DNA of 64,000 nt. Source: Gorsachius magnificus (lineage: Eukaryota > Chordata > Aves > Pelecaniformes > Ardeidae). The translations under genes were made by a program, and so were the position numbers. Below, one piece after another: positions 24,111-37,600 of this stretch. The stretch's first letter is position 1. Every line of letters starts with the position of its first letter. The DNA lies in the NCBI GenBank assembly GCA_034008185.1, contig CM067082.1, positions 123,629,988 to 123,693,987 of the forward strand, in the 5' to 3' direction. The notes beneath the pieces were generated by a model. That model was given only the letters and a program-made list of their open reading frames with translations, had not been told where the DNA came from and searched no databases.

Positions 24111-27100
24111 CCAGCTTTGCGGTCTTTCTAGCTTTCCTGGGGAAGTTATTGTTGTAAACAGGCATGTGCTTCACATATATGGTTTTGTGCTGGTGTTTCT
24201 AATGAGGGAAGAACATTACATGCTACAGCAGTAATGTGCATTGCAGTCGTTATACAGATGGCCGTATCCTCACGTGGTTGGTTTCATACCAGATTTACAA
24301 CTGCGTGTTCATTATTAGACTTGGAGCTGTGTGCGAGTGGTGTGTTTGTAGTTGCCTGCATATTTAAAGTTTATGCAGAGACTTCTTGGTAGTGCCTAGT
24401 AGATAGCAGCTTTCTGTATCTAGCAGCTGACACTTGGAAAAAAAAAAAAAAGAATCCAAATATACTTGCGGGGGGAGGAGGGGGCTTGGGTTTCTGAAGC
24501 CAAATAAGTAAGATTGCAACCACTTTTGAGGATCTGGAATATCTGCTGTTCCTGCCTAGGAGGGCAGGGGTGCTGAGCTCTTCTGCTGACTTGTTCTGGA
24601 TTAAGGAATTTAACTTTTGACATCCAAGTTGGAAAACTATGCATTTTTTTTGATCTGATAGTTTGGTGGTTTGTAACCACTGTTACAGCACAACTTATAC
24701 TTGCATGGGGTAGTTTAGAAGTATACACAATGGAGCATTTGTTCAGTTCCTATTATTATTGGCCAGTGTGAAGAGGTGATTGTATTTTAGATGAGAAAAT
24801 ATAATATTTCATCCTCTCCACGCATAATTTACCGGTTGGAATTTTGTAATTATGGTTCTAGTTAAGCTTGCAGTTGGTAACTCTGGAGCTTGAACCATTT
24901 GTCTTCTCTCTAATGGTTAGAAAATGAATGTTTAATTGAATGGTTTTGTAGTGACCAATGTCTGCTCTTTCTTCCTGCTGTAACAAATGAAGGACAAACA
25001 TACAGATAGTTTCCTGCCTGGTATGCTCATAGCACTTCTTGGGGGTGATGGGCTGGTGACGTGTGCCTATATATTGCAGTTTAAGCTTTCTGTAGCATTA
25101 AAGCTGGAATTACAAGTTTTTCCAAGACTTTTTCAAGTAAATTTAATAATAACTTTATTTTTCAAACCTCATTACAGTTAAGCATGAAGGACTTCGTGGT
25201 CCCTGCTAGCCTATCTTAGTGCATCTCTGTTACAAACTCATGTTGTCTTCTGCTGCATTCATGGTGTTGCCACAAGCGGTAAGGTGTTCTTACATTGTCA
25301 CTTGCTGTTCTGCAGTGCTCTGGGTGCTAAGCTTTTTATGGACAATTCCCACTGCCATATTTATAGACTTAAAAAAAAATCAATGGTAAAAAATTAATTA
25401 AAATGCAAAAAAAGTCAAGCTCCAAACCCCTAACCCAAACCTTCACTATTCTTTACTATTTACAGCTGTGCTAGAGCTTTGCTTTCCCTTTTTCTTCAAA
25501 CCACCACATACCTGATACTCTTCCTGCAGTGCTTTTCATCTCCATTTAAGAGCACAATAGAAGTAGTAGATTTTGCAAAACTAAAGGGGAGGAAAATGTC
25601 TAACTTCTTGTAGCATTGCTTTCTTTCCTTACCTATTTTATATTTTAGCTGCAAGTGTGTTTACACAGCTGTCTGCAGTCATGTGCATGTCTGCTCCCCC
25701 AGTATGAGAACTGTGTGATGGATAATATTTTGTGCCTATGTACTCACATACAGATTTATATTAACAAATCATGTTTTGCTTTACGTCCCAGTTTCTGTCT
25801 TTTAATGCTGCATAACTTGCACTTTATAGTTGGCTTAAACTGGGAATGAAACTAAGGAGCTTGCAAACACCTTAGTACTGTTTCTAAAGCAATAGAGAAT
25901 GATGAAGTGCAGAGTCTAAACATTCACTTTCTGAAGTATCTTGGATGATTTTTGAACTGAAGTTTATTCAAGGATTTGATGGATATAGGCTTACTCTAAA
26001 CCAGTTACTGATATCAGATTATATTTGTAGAGACAAGAGTTTTAGCAGATGATATTTTCCCAGTGCTGAGTGGAACAGCTGTAGGTATTTTGCCTTGCTT
26101 CACACTGCTACCTCCTTTGAGATGAACATCCTCCTCTCAGCTAGTCCTGTGACATTAGTCTCTTTAGCCAAGTATCTCTCTGGGGCCCTGGCTTTGCTCT
26201 TTGTGTGCCATTGTAAGAAGTATGTGGACTGCTTTGAGGGCATCTTCAGCAGGGGAAGTAAAACCCAACTAAAACATGACCTCCAACAAAGACCTGAGGC
26301 TGTTAAGGCTTTCCACTGTCTTCTGTGAAGAAGAAAGTCTTCAAGCACATAAAATGTTTTAATAGGTGTTGTATACAAGTGAAATGGTAGAAGTCTTAAA
26401 TAGTAAGTATAAAATCTGCAGTGGTACAGGAAGGGTATCTCTAGTGGAGAGTGTCTAAAAGTCATGCATACTTAAAAAAATCTGTAGTGGTACAGATTCA
26501 AACATTGGCTTGAAATTAGCTGATTGTACCTTATGCTGGGTAAAATGACTTGTTTAGATCTTGAATAGCTCTTGTGATGGTGATTCATATAGAGTTTGGG
26601 GACACACACACACCCCAAAAGTAAAAAATTACTTCAGTCAAGGGTCTCATTCATCACATCAATCTTGGTTCTGAAACCAGGTAGCTGTGGCTGTCATGGG
26701 ACAAGTTCTAGACCTGGTCCTCCAGCTGCAATCTTACTGTGGCGTGAACACTGGTGGTTGGATTAACTGGAATTCAGCTGATACAGAAGGTCATTAAAAC
26801 CACTTGAACTTTAAACCAATGCTCTTTGCATGCAATTTTCAGTGTGTCCGTATTGACATTGTCCTCTTTGAAGTCATGGGGGGAATAAAACACCGCAGGT
26901 GCCTCAGTATTAGCATAAGGGAACACATGTACAGGGTGTATACGTGTTCAGAGTTCAGGGTTTCTGTGTCTCATGGTGTTATGTGCACAAAGCCTGCCAG
27001 CGCATGGGGTTATGGTACACCTGTTTCTAAATTAGTCACTCTTGGTATTTCTGTCATGTTGTAAAACTTTTCCTGGTAGACCTGCTCTCAACTGCTGATG

Positions 27101-27480
27101 CGAGTTCTAGTTGTGTTTCTTCCACTTTGGTTGAGGAGTATTTAATTTTGAATGTCTTTAGGAGGCCAGCTTGAGCTGTATTTGTCAAATAGTTTAAGCC
27201 TGTGACAAGATGCTGAATTTGGTAAACAATATTCCATATGTCCCACCAGACTTTGAGATGTCGCTTTTTAAATGAGCCAATCCTGATTGAAATGAATATT
27301 ATTCATCTTACGCTAATGCTACGCAGAGGTCTTTAAGATGTGTGTGCTGTGCACACATCCATCCCACAACCTATATTTTTATGCCCGAGGCAGCTTCTCA
27401 TATCAGCTTGCTCTTCCGTGCTCCAAGTCCTGCTATCCTGCAAGTGGGTGGGATATGAATGAATATTTATATAATATGGG

Positions 27481-27513
27481 GTGTGTGTGTATATATATAT
27501 GCATATATACACA
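27481..27513. repeat. Compound GT/AT microsatellite
   Basis: (GT)5 is followed by (AT)5, then GC, ATATATAC and ACA. The tract is partly palindromic around TATGCATA and is likely length-variable. Confidence 0.85.
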
Positions 27514-28334
27514 GAAATATATGTAAAGGAAAGCTATTACACTTTAAAACCAATAGCAGTCAGATGCACATATTCAAGAACAAGCAGCTGTGATCCACAT
27601 CTGTAGCAGCGGTACTGAAGACCTGTGCAGGAGTGTGGAGAGAAATGGGGGGCTGGACCACCTTTGTGAACAAATCTTTTAAATCATCCTAAGGATGGAT
27701 TTGCTAAGACTTATGTCTGTCAACTGCAGAAACCCAGCTTGAATGTTTTTCTAAGAGGTTTCTAAGGGAATGTACTAACATGGTTAATATGACAACTATG
27801 TTTGTACTTGTGAAGTATTTCTGTTTTCCTTCTCACATGGTACAACTGGAGGCGAGCAAACCACTATCTTCACATTCTTCTTGTTAAAGCCTGCTTTTAG
27901 CATTTCTCTTAGGATGGAAATCCAGCTGAAGGCATTGGTACCTGCACCTTAATGAGAAGCAGATGAGAGGAAGTGGGTAATGCTTATTTGCTGGCTTTTT
28001 TTAAAATTAAGCACTGATTATTTATGTAACATGTAGTCACAGATGTAGTCAAAGTGTGGATAAATCGGGCTTCCTTTCTCCAGAATTTGGACAGAGATCT
28101 CTTGAGTTATTGTTTCCTGATTTCTTGTCTGAAGGTATAAAAATACCACAAGCACTGAAGCTTTTAATGGTAGTTTTAATGCAGCCAAAACAGTGAGGAA
28201 CATAATCTCATACAGGCATCATCGTTCAGAGACTTAAGTTCTCAATCAGTGGCATGTGAGCATTTCTTCACCTCTTCTCTAGCTAGATATTGAAAAAAAC
28301 TGACTTACTGAGCTAATATTGCTTTTTTTACTTT

Positions 28335-28361
28335 AAAAAAAAGGGGGGGGGGGAGGAGGGA
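28335..28361 (+). repeat. Homopolymer junction A8G11 with G-rich tail
   Basis: Eight A are followed by eleven G, then AGGAGGG. It is a simple repeat with quadruplex potential and a likely site of sequencing length error. Confidence 0.8.
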
Positions 28362-31000
28362 GAGTTTTGAGAGGTGAGTGGTTTCTGATTATTTTCTCCC
28401 CCTTCTGCCACCCCCCCCAAAAGCCCATTGCTACCTTTGAGCTGCTCGTTATTGCTTGGTTATTTCATATTAGATCCCTGCAAGTACTATCCCCTGTTCT
28501 TCTTGTAAATGTACTGAGGAAAGAAACTTGTGTCCTTAAGTTTTAGGGAAGACTCACAGAAGGAAAATAAACAAAAAACATAAACAGAAAAAAGGCACTA
28601 CAGTTAGCATTGAGGTGAGTTAAAGGGAATGATGGAGTGATTGCCAGAGTGGAGCAGTTGGTCCATCAGCCACCAGAAGGCTGGTCTTTTTCCCCCATCT
28701 AGAAATAAGTTGCTGCCATTTTTGTGTGTGTCCATCCCTGTGATGATTTGTCTAAAATGGGCCAGGAAAAAAAAACAAACCAAAACAAGCCCGACAAACT
28801 GAAAGTGAAATCTGTTTGTCTCTGAGCACGCAGAAATGAACATAAAATGAACCCTTTTTATAAGTTTAACCTCAGAAGACTCCAGCTGACTGAAATTGGA
28901 TATCAAAGACTGGGTACCCAAATAGCTGCCAGAAAAAGGAGGGTCCAGGCTAATTTTTTGAAAGTTAAGTTTATCTGTGATGATGCCTGGTGTGTACTTC
29001 AGGAGCTGCTCTGATCCAGGCTAAGGGACGGCCTGCATTTTATTGGTGGGATACAATACAATGAACGGAGCTGATATGTCTCCTTGTCACCATCTATTCG
29101 TATTTTTTGGAGTGTTAGCCCTGGGGTGATGCCTTTATCATATTGGAAAGTATGAGATCCTTTATTAAACATAAAGAGGACACACCCTGTGCATGTTGTA
29201 GTGTGCAGAGGCAAAGCGCGTCTGCCTTAATTGGGCTTTTGTTCCTGAACCCCCCCCAGAACCCTGGGCTGCAGGGTGACAAAGGGAATGGCTGGGCTGG
29301 GTTGTTTTTCCCCTCCACCCCCCCACCCCCCCCTTCTAGGAAAAGCTAATATCATCATCAAAATATATTTAACTATATGCCTCTTTCTTGTGAAAGCTCA
29401 CCATCGCGGATAAGGTTACATGCAGAAGTCTTCCCGTGTGCTGGTTGGGAGTAGGAGCAGATAATTGGAGCCTGCAGCCAAGATGAACATGTTGGAGTGT
29501 CTGTTTACAAATCAAATATCGGCCTGGCATGGCCTGCCCTGGCAGCGGAGCCATGCGCGCGCTAAAATTAAAGAGGAGGCTGGAAAGGGAGACATTCCTC
29601 ATGTTCTGGGCTGGTCTCATTGGTTCAACAGCATGTACCACTACTGCGCTGCTGGCGTGGTAGCCAGCACAACTACAGTAGCACATTGTGCACTAGTGGG
29701 TAAGAGCTCAACAATGAGGGACTGGAAAAGACCGCTTTGCATGGAGAGGTTTTTAGAAGGCTGAATATTACCAAAATAATTTCACAAAGCTATATAATCT
29801 GAAAAACAACTTAAGTGACTGCCCTTGATCTGCTGCCAGACCTCAGGGGTATTGCTTTCCACAGGCTGCTGCAGCACACTCAGCCATGTTACCCCATCCC
29901 ATATATTTTTTTTCCTCTGCCATAGCTGAGCTTACTATTTATGCTAGTCTGAAAGTTGAGCATGCTTTTTGGGTAAGCAGAGGGAAAAGTGATTTTGCTG
30001 TTGCTATGTGGAAGAATGGCCAAATGCTTGCATGTATTTTTGGGGTGGTACAGAGTGTTTAAGCTTTAAATTCTAGCAAAGAGTGTTCAGGTTTCTAACC
30101 CAGCCTCCCAGGGCTGGCAGCAGCACTTCTAGTGTTGTCATCCCTGCTGCCAGGGATGTTGTGATGTCCTGGAGGGAACAATATGGCGGCCTCTTAATCT
30201 GAACCTATCAAATACACTTAAAGTCAAAGACCTTAAAAAGATGTTGTTAAAAGGTGCCCAAAGCCATGGGACTTGTTCTCTTTTAAAGTAAAAAAAGCAT
30301 CTGGAAACAGGATGTCTTCAGTTTCTCCTTCTGCCTTCCAGTTAGGAGCAGTAAGTCTGCAGAAAGGTGCTGTTTGTAGTTCTTCCAGGAGCTGTGCTGG
30401 TGCAAACGCCTGCTCTTCATGTTCAGTGTCCATATCTTATTTAGGGCTACCAACACATTCTTGTTGTTTATTGGGAAGTTTGCTTCATGGGGGGAGAGAG
30501 GTGGCTTGGCTTTTTGTGTTTGTTTTCTTGGCATTTTAAATATTTCTTGTCTCCTCTGGGATGCTGTGCTGTATGTGTCTTGTGGTTGTTATTCATAATT
30601 TAAGAACCTGTCTCTATAGTAGAACATGTGTAACGGGCCCATCTTTATTAAGTTGACTCTTGTCTGAAGAACAACTTGGAGTATCTCTGCTGAGCACAGC
30701 TCTGCCACACTTTGTTAGAGGGTCTTGTCTGTAATGCTTCTGATTTTATTTTTCCCCCCTCCTTTTGAGTATCTGGGTGATGAAAATCATGTCACTGGTG
30801 TTTTGTGTCTCATGCTTTCCAGCTTCAAGCTTTCTTGCATGTGGCTGCCTCTGCATGCTGAGCTGTTTCCATCTCCCTGAAACTGAACATTGGTGTCTAT
30901 GTGTGACAGTATGTGCTTATAAGAGAGTGTGTATTAGCTGAGATTTCAGAGGCTGCTGCTGCTGCTTGTACCCAAGTCTCTCTCGTTTACATTCATCCTG

Positions 31001-31620
31001 TGTTCCCCCACCCAGAAGCTGCTCTTGAGTGGTCAGTGACCTGGGATCCTGATCTTCCTATCTGGCGCCTTCTCTGACCTGGTTGTGATGCAGCTCATCC
31101 CTACACTGTGTTGTCCAGATTTTGGGAGAGCCTGCTTTCATAACACCCCTCATATTTTAGAAGCACCCCCAATACTTATTACCCCCACAGTAGCTGGTTA
31201 CTACCCCTATGTCCTGTCTTACACAGGATAGATCCAGTTCCCTGTGAAATCTCTCCTGGATCCCTCCACCTGACTCTTTGCCTCCATGCCCAGAAGCCCA
31301 GGCAGTGTCAGGGCCACTGGTCCTTGGGTCGCTGCCATAATCTCCTTCGCCTCCTTCAGCACTCAGGCTGCCTATTCTTCATTTCTACAGCCAGGCAGTA
31401 AGGAGAGCCCGCTCTGTACTTTTGGAGCAGGCCAGGCTGGCTGAGGACAACCCTGAATTTCAACCAAAAGATCAGGTGGATGTTTCCATTCCTCTGCCTG
31501 CTCCAATACTTCCCCATGTAGCTGTTGGACCCATTGCCTGCACCTTGCAAGCTCTTTGAGGCAAGGGATGCCCTGGCTTGTTGCTGCTTTCGTTACGCAC
31601 AGCCACTCTTTAACACAAGA
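31001..31620. other. Pyrimidine-rich stretch, possible very old interspersed repeat
   Basis: A C/T-rich, C-run-containing segment. Around 31547-31570 CAAGCTCTTTGAGGCAAGGG resembles the tail motif (AAGCTCTTTGAGGCAGGG) common to ancient L2/MIR/CR1-type elements. No coding block is readable, so the family is unknown. Confidence 0.25.
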
Positions 31621-34600
31621 GGTGCATACTGCTAATGGTTTGAAATCAATTTTCCCACTGCTCTAGCAGTCCTCTACTACTGCTCTCTGCATCTTCTTGC
31701 TATGCTCAGCTCTGAGTAGCGCCTGTTTCTTTCTCATCCACATGCCATGAGCAGGGATTTAAGAGCTGTGGCTCCCTAAATATTCAGCAGGCGAATAACC
31801 AAGATTTCTTAGTTCCTCTTACACCGCCTCCTCTTTCTTCTCATGTCAATAGCAAAGCACTGAAGTACTCTTTCCCTCTATGCCTAAAAATCTAGTTCCC
31901 CTTCTGTTGGGCTGAGCATTTCGCTATGAATCAGTGAAAAATCAGAATGAAGTGTACATTCATACAGGCGTATACTGGGGATTTACACTCCCACTTCCCT
32001 TATTTTAAACAGTGCTGGCTTTTTAAATGTCAAAAAATTTAAATTAAAGCTTTTTAAGGAGAACAAGTTGTTTTGACAAGAGGTAGTTTATTGTATAGTA
32101 AATGTGAAACTGGTAAATGGCATACAACTTCTCTGTGCCCTGCAGTATTGTTCACCTTACTCTTAATTTATTACTACTACAGATGTTTTTGATTCATGTT
32201 CAGGGGAATATTGCTGTAGAGAGTTAAAGTACTTTTAGCGGAGGATAGCTTGTGGAGCTACTTATGGAGCAGAAGTGAAACAGGACTGGAGCCACTTATC
32301 TGAATACTTGCAAGTGCCTGTTTCAGAGCATAAGAAAGAAGTTGCATCGAGATTGAGTGTCCAGATTTCTGGAAAATAACAGGTTTTGTTTTGTTTTTTG
32401 TTTTTTTGTTTTTTTTTTAAATATATCAGTCTAGCACCTAGTGTTACCAAATTGCTCAGATGCTTGCACAAGGGTGACTTGCAAAGGATGGCTCTAATGG
32501 CTTTTTTAGCTGCTAAAGCCTGATGTTTTGGGCAGAGCTGATTATTTAGTTGAACTGAAAATCTGCCTATAAAATATGTCTAAACTTTCCTGTGGGGCCA
32601 TTGGAGCCAGTAAGAATAGAGAAGACCTCTGCTGTGTGTTGTATTTGATTTCTTGTTCTTTTTGTAAGTAGACCTGAGGAATAGCAGGAGATTTAATGAT
32701 GTTCCAGGCAAGTAATTCTCTTTGAATAAAAGAACAACAAACAACCTAAAACTACATATCATTCATGTTGGTTGGTAGTCCCTTTTTCTTCTATGAATTC
32801 CAGTGCTTGTGAGGAACAAGGGTATTTCAGTTTTCAGGTCTGTGCAATTATAGAATACGAATTACTGCAAAGCGAGTGGAATGGTGTAAACTTGTTGCCT
32901 TTGTGATTGCATCTCTTGTTTTCCCTTTGTAAGAAGAGTATACATATTCTAATTTTATTAATAATGAGGCTGTAAATAAACTTTAGAGTCAAGAGCTTGC
33001 TGGTGACTGAATACATCCTGCAAGGCTGAGAGAGGGAAAACTCTTCCACCTCACTTTGTAGAAGGCTCTAAAAGCAAGTAGATGGAAGCAGAGAATGATC
33101 TTGAACCACGTTAGGCATAGTTAACTCATTTAACTGTGGCCATTCTCCTTGAATTGTTCCAGTCATCTTACTTGTCACTTGATTGCTCCTTCAAAATTAT
33201 ACTTAAAAGTAATTTATAGCCTGCAAGATGTCAGCTAGCACTCAGCATTCACACCCTGAATTGTTTTGTTTGGGTATATATAGGTCAAACAGTATTAGCA
33301 CAGTGCATCTCTTGCAATCTTAATTTCTAGTTTAGATCATCACCTTCAAAAGTTCATGTTTTTTTGTAAATATCCTCTTAAATCTTGCCTCTCAGATTAG
33401 TGTATGCATTGGCCATAATGCTGGGATACTTTAAGCTAGACTTGGAAATCTTATAGCTCCTGGTAAACGTGTATTTAACAGAATTTCACTTTTAAGTTTT
33501 TTTTAATAACTTGTTTTGCAGTGTCTTAAATACGTATACTTTTATTTTTATGACTATCTGAATGATTGGGTAGCTGCTAGTTAATGTGTTTTTATCACAG
33601 AAATTTTCTACGCTCAAAAATCCTGTGATTCCTCTTTGCTCCAAGGTTTGTGTTTCTGCAGCTTGAAGGCTTTGACAGCGCTTAATTGTTGTTGTTTGCA
33701 AAGCTCTCATCTATCTCTGCGATAGCACTGTAGAGACCTTTACTGTAGATTTTATTTTAATCCAATTGTGCAGCTTGAAGGTGGTGTTCTTGCTCTACCA
33801 AGGTGTCTCCTTCTTGCTGTAAAGTGTATATAACTTGTATTTTTACCTGCCCTAGGCTTGAATTCTTGAGTCCTGCTCCAACCTCCTCTTACTTCTTTCA
33901 GTGCCCAATCCCCACAGCAGGGACTAGGTGAGGTTGTCCCCTTTCTTCCCTTCTGAAAACTGCTGTATAAAACAGGAGAGGTGGGTTAAGAAAAACTTGT
34001 CTTCTCCAGCTGTTGGGATGACTTTAGCAATTTCAGATGTAGCTGTTACAACTACTCAAGTGACTGAGCTGCTGCATGTGTTATGAGACTGCTACTGAAG
34101 ATCTGCATCCAGGCACAGGAGTTTTGCCATGCCAGCAAAATAACTAGGGAGGTGAGGGAGGTGATGTGCACGGACAGCTTGAGGGAAAGTTTTGTATGAG
34201 AATAGCCAGTAACCCAGCCCACGTGTCTGTAAGCCTCTGTAAATGCAGATGAAAATTCCCTCCCTTCAGTAGTCCCTTGTATTTCAGATAATCATTGTTT
34301 AGAGGCCAAACATTCTCTTAAATGTCTGGTCCACAGCAGTGCTGTCCCTTAGCAGGACTGCTGGGAAGCCAGAGGCATGGCCTCCATCTTATGGATGGCC
34401 AATTTAAAAAGGGGGAAGGGGAATCCTGTAAATATAACTCAAGTGAAATGCTTCAATCTTTTTATAGTTTTTCCTGGTTATAAAGAGATTTAAGATATTC
34501 ATGAAGTGGTTGTTAAAGACTTATCTTTTTCCTGAAAGCTTGTCATCGTGAGTCCTGTGCACAATAGAGGGAACATCTCGGATGCGATCTCCATCTGAGT

Positions 34601-37600
34601 TCTAATACACTCTGTTTTTATCTGTGCTAGTCTGTGAACTAAATCAATTTTACAGGATTTTCCTCTATGGATTCCCTATATCGGTTTTAGATAGTTATAA
34701 GCAGATCATAGAGGAAATGCTTAATGTTAGAATATGGGACAATCTTCCCAGGAAAGACTTCCCTGGTATCAAGCATGGACTTGGCTCTGTTTCTGCAATG
34801 TGCCAGCATACCTATACCAGGAGGAATATTTTTCATAAGTGTGGCCTCTTCATGAAATTATCCCTGTGCTCTTGTTGAGAGATTTCTTGGAACTTGTAAT
34901 TGTTGATCAGTTCCAAAAGATGATTCAAAAATTGGTTTTTAGTCTGACAGATTTCTGTTATAGTTGAAGGTTTCCAACTTTACAGAAGGCATTTTTTTAA
35001 ACGAATGAACTATTATTATGCTGAAACTAAAAATACCAGACTAGCACCAGCCTTGCAGAGCAGTAATGAAGTGGCATCAAGACTTTTTAATAGCTACAGA
35101 AAATAGCTTTCAGAAGTGCCTTTTTCACACACACGTGTGCACACACACACCAAGAGAAAAGAGTAAAGCGTATAGGAGGAACACAATTCTACCTGATAAT
35201 CTTCCAATTAAAAAGAACATGTTTTCCATAATGATGTGGAGTTAGCGAAATTGAGAGGACTTGAACGGTTGAGGGAAAAAAAAAACCCAACAAAACCCAA
35301 GCTGTTTCCTTTCTGGTTTTCACGGCATGGAGCAGGACATTGCAACTTGCGCTGTGGGGCTGAGCAGCAGTCTTCCCGACAGAGACCAGTGCTGGATGCC
35401 TCCACCGGAAGGTGTCGAAACTGCCAAAAAAGCACCGATTTAATTTCAATATAGTGCTGTCAGTAAAGCAGAAAATTCATCCTTTATCCCAGTGTATTTT
35501 CCAAACATTCTTTTAAAATTTGCTGGCTCCCTTGCTTTTGTGTAGTCCATCATTTAATCAAAGTTGGGCAATGGATGCTCACTGGATAGTAATGCTTTTA
35601 TAGCTTTTTTTTTTTTTCCTTCCCTTTGGCAAACTACAAATGAGATTGTGGAAGTAGTGGAGAGTGTTTCCACTTAAACTGGCCGCCTGGATGCGAGAGG
35701 AGGCAGATGAACATGAGCTAGTGTTGCTGCTGCTTCCCACTACGTTTCACAACACCCATCTGCCAGCCCGGCATGTGATCCTTCCCTCACGCCGAGCCGC
35801 AGAAATGTCCTGGTAGCCCGTCTGCCCAGGGAGGAGGAGGAGGAGGAGGGGGCCCCAGCAGTGCCCACAAGATGATCCTGGGAACGGGGATTAGCTGCAT
35901 AAAACAGCAAGTTGCTGCCTTTAAGGACTGATTTTTGTGACAGTGCTTTATAATTTTCTGGAAATCAGGGTGGGTACTGGGTCAGGAGCGTTTGCATTAG
36001 TGCTAATCTGGTTCACAAATTCTGACATTATCTGAAACTGCTCTTGAGGTTACACCTTTAGCATGAGGAGGCGGGAGATTAATAAAGTATTGTAGTAGAT
36101 ATTGTGCAGTGCTTAACTGCGTTCAGATAATGTTGCATAAATACTTATTTCTCTGTTTTCAAACTTGTTTTCATTTAATTTAGATGAAGGGTGAATAGAA
36201 GCTGCCAATTTGGCCATCTCTACATGATTCGTTATTTCATAATACCTATATCATATTCCTTCTCGTTCCTTTCCAAACTTGAATTATCCTGCTCCCTTTA
36301 ATCTCTTTGTGAAGGAGGCCACCCATGCATCTAATAGGTTTTTTTTTTGCCTTTCTCCAAACAGTTCTCAAGTACTTTTCTGAACCTTGGAGACCATTTA
36401 ATGCCACTTGTCAGCCTTGATACTATGATTTTTTTTTTGCATCCCATACCTCTCTAGTGTAATGCACACTAATCTTGCCTCCCTATCACACATTCAGGAG
36501 GCTATCTCCAGCTTAGAGTGTAACGTGGGAGCACAAAAGCACACAAGAACTTTTTGCCTGCTGCATTCAGTACCTGGGCTAACTTGTAGTCCAAAACTTT
36601 CTTTTGCAATTTCTTCTATTTTCAGAGCTTCATTAGAATACTATCTCCATGAATTTTTCAATCATATACACTTTTATTTAAAAAAAGGAGGGTGAGGGAG
36701 TTCTGATGCTGATCTTCTGTAATGCTTTTTACCATGTTGCTTACACTTGTTGGATTCCTGTTAATTTTTTCTTTAGAAGCTAACTTTCTTCCATCTGTAA
36801 ATTATGCTAATTATGTGATTATTTTTTTTAAACTTGGATTTAAGGCAGGTCCTTTTAAATGTTTTTCTTGAAAGCTAGTGTGGTTTTAAAGCATTTAGTC
36901 CTCTCTCTTTCCATTACCTTTTTATTTTATATACCTAGGGCTGTGTGTGTATATATATAAAAATTTAAATGGCCCAGTAGTATGATCTGGAAATACTTAT
37001 AAACACATGTGGTATGTGGAGTTGGTTACAATAGTTGTAGTTATGGTTGCATATGATGCTCTACCTGAGACTTATTTTCAGTTGCTTTATATCTTTTGCA
37101 TAATTTGAAATACCGAAGCTGAAATAGTCCACATCACCTCCTACCTCCTTATTTTTTAACTGAGCATTTCAGATGTTCCATAATGAGAGCAAGGTAAATA
37201 GGCACCTAGTGTTTGCTCTTGGCACTTGTAGGGAGGGACGTTGGCTTGGGCCGGAGGATGGCTCTGCTGTCAGCTAACAAGTCCAGCGTGTGCAGTGAAG
37301 ATGACTTTTCTGTAAGAGTTGTGCCCCAGTTACTCACCACATGCTTTCTTAATTTTGCAGCAAGTCGAGGACTTTCAGGAAGACAAACCCCTCTGGTTAG
37401 GGGAATCGAATGCTGCCATGGCAAACTGAATTCTCCACATTCTGGTCTCTGGTGCTGCGCAAACTATTTAAGCAGAAGTTGCTATTAGTTGCTAACAGTG
37501 TGCCTTGTCTTCAGTTTGTCTCGTGACGAGCCTCAGGTCTCTCTTGCCAAAGTGCCATGTTCTCCTTGCTACCGAAAGTGGCTTTGAAGCTGCGCTTTGA

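Larger units (their letters stand above)
24111..31000. other. Intron 3 segment, no gene seen
   Basis: No supported gene. Simple repeats visible are A14 at 24438-24451, a CA run at about 26602-26614, a GT/AT microsatellite at 27481-27513, A8G11 at 28335-28353, and C-rich sequence at about 29310-29334 that is G-quadruplex-prone on the minus strand. The stretch at about 27190-27330 is low in repeats and could be conserved non-coding DNA, but this cannot be judged without alignment. Confidence 0.5.

Noticed and set aside
26095..26328. 77-codon frame with a hydrophobic first half
   Set aside because: No acceptor, donor or family resemblance.
29310..29334. C-run cluster as a regulatory i-motif/G4
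   Set aside because: Low-complexity C tract with irregular spacing; weaker than the motif at 14104 and likely length-variable.
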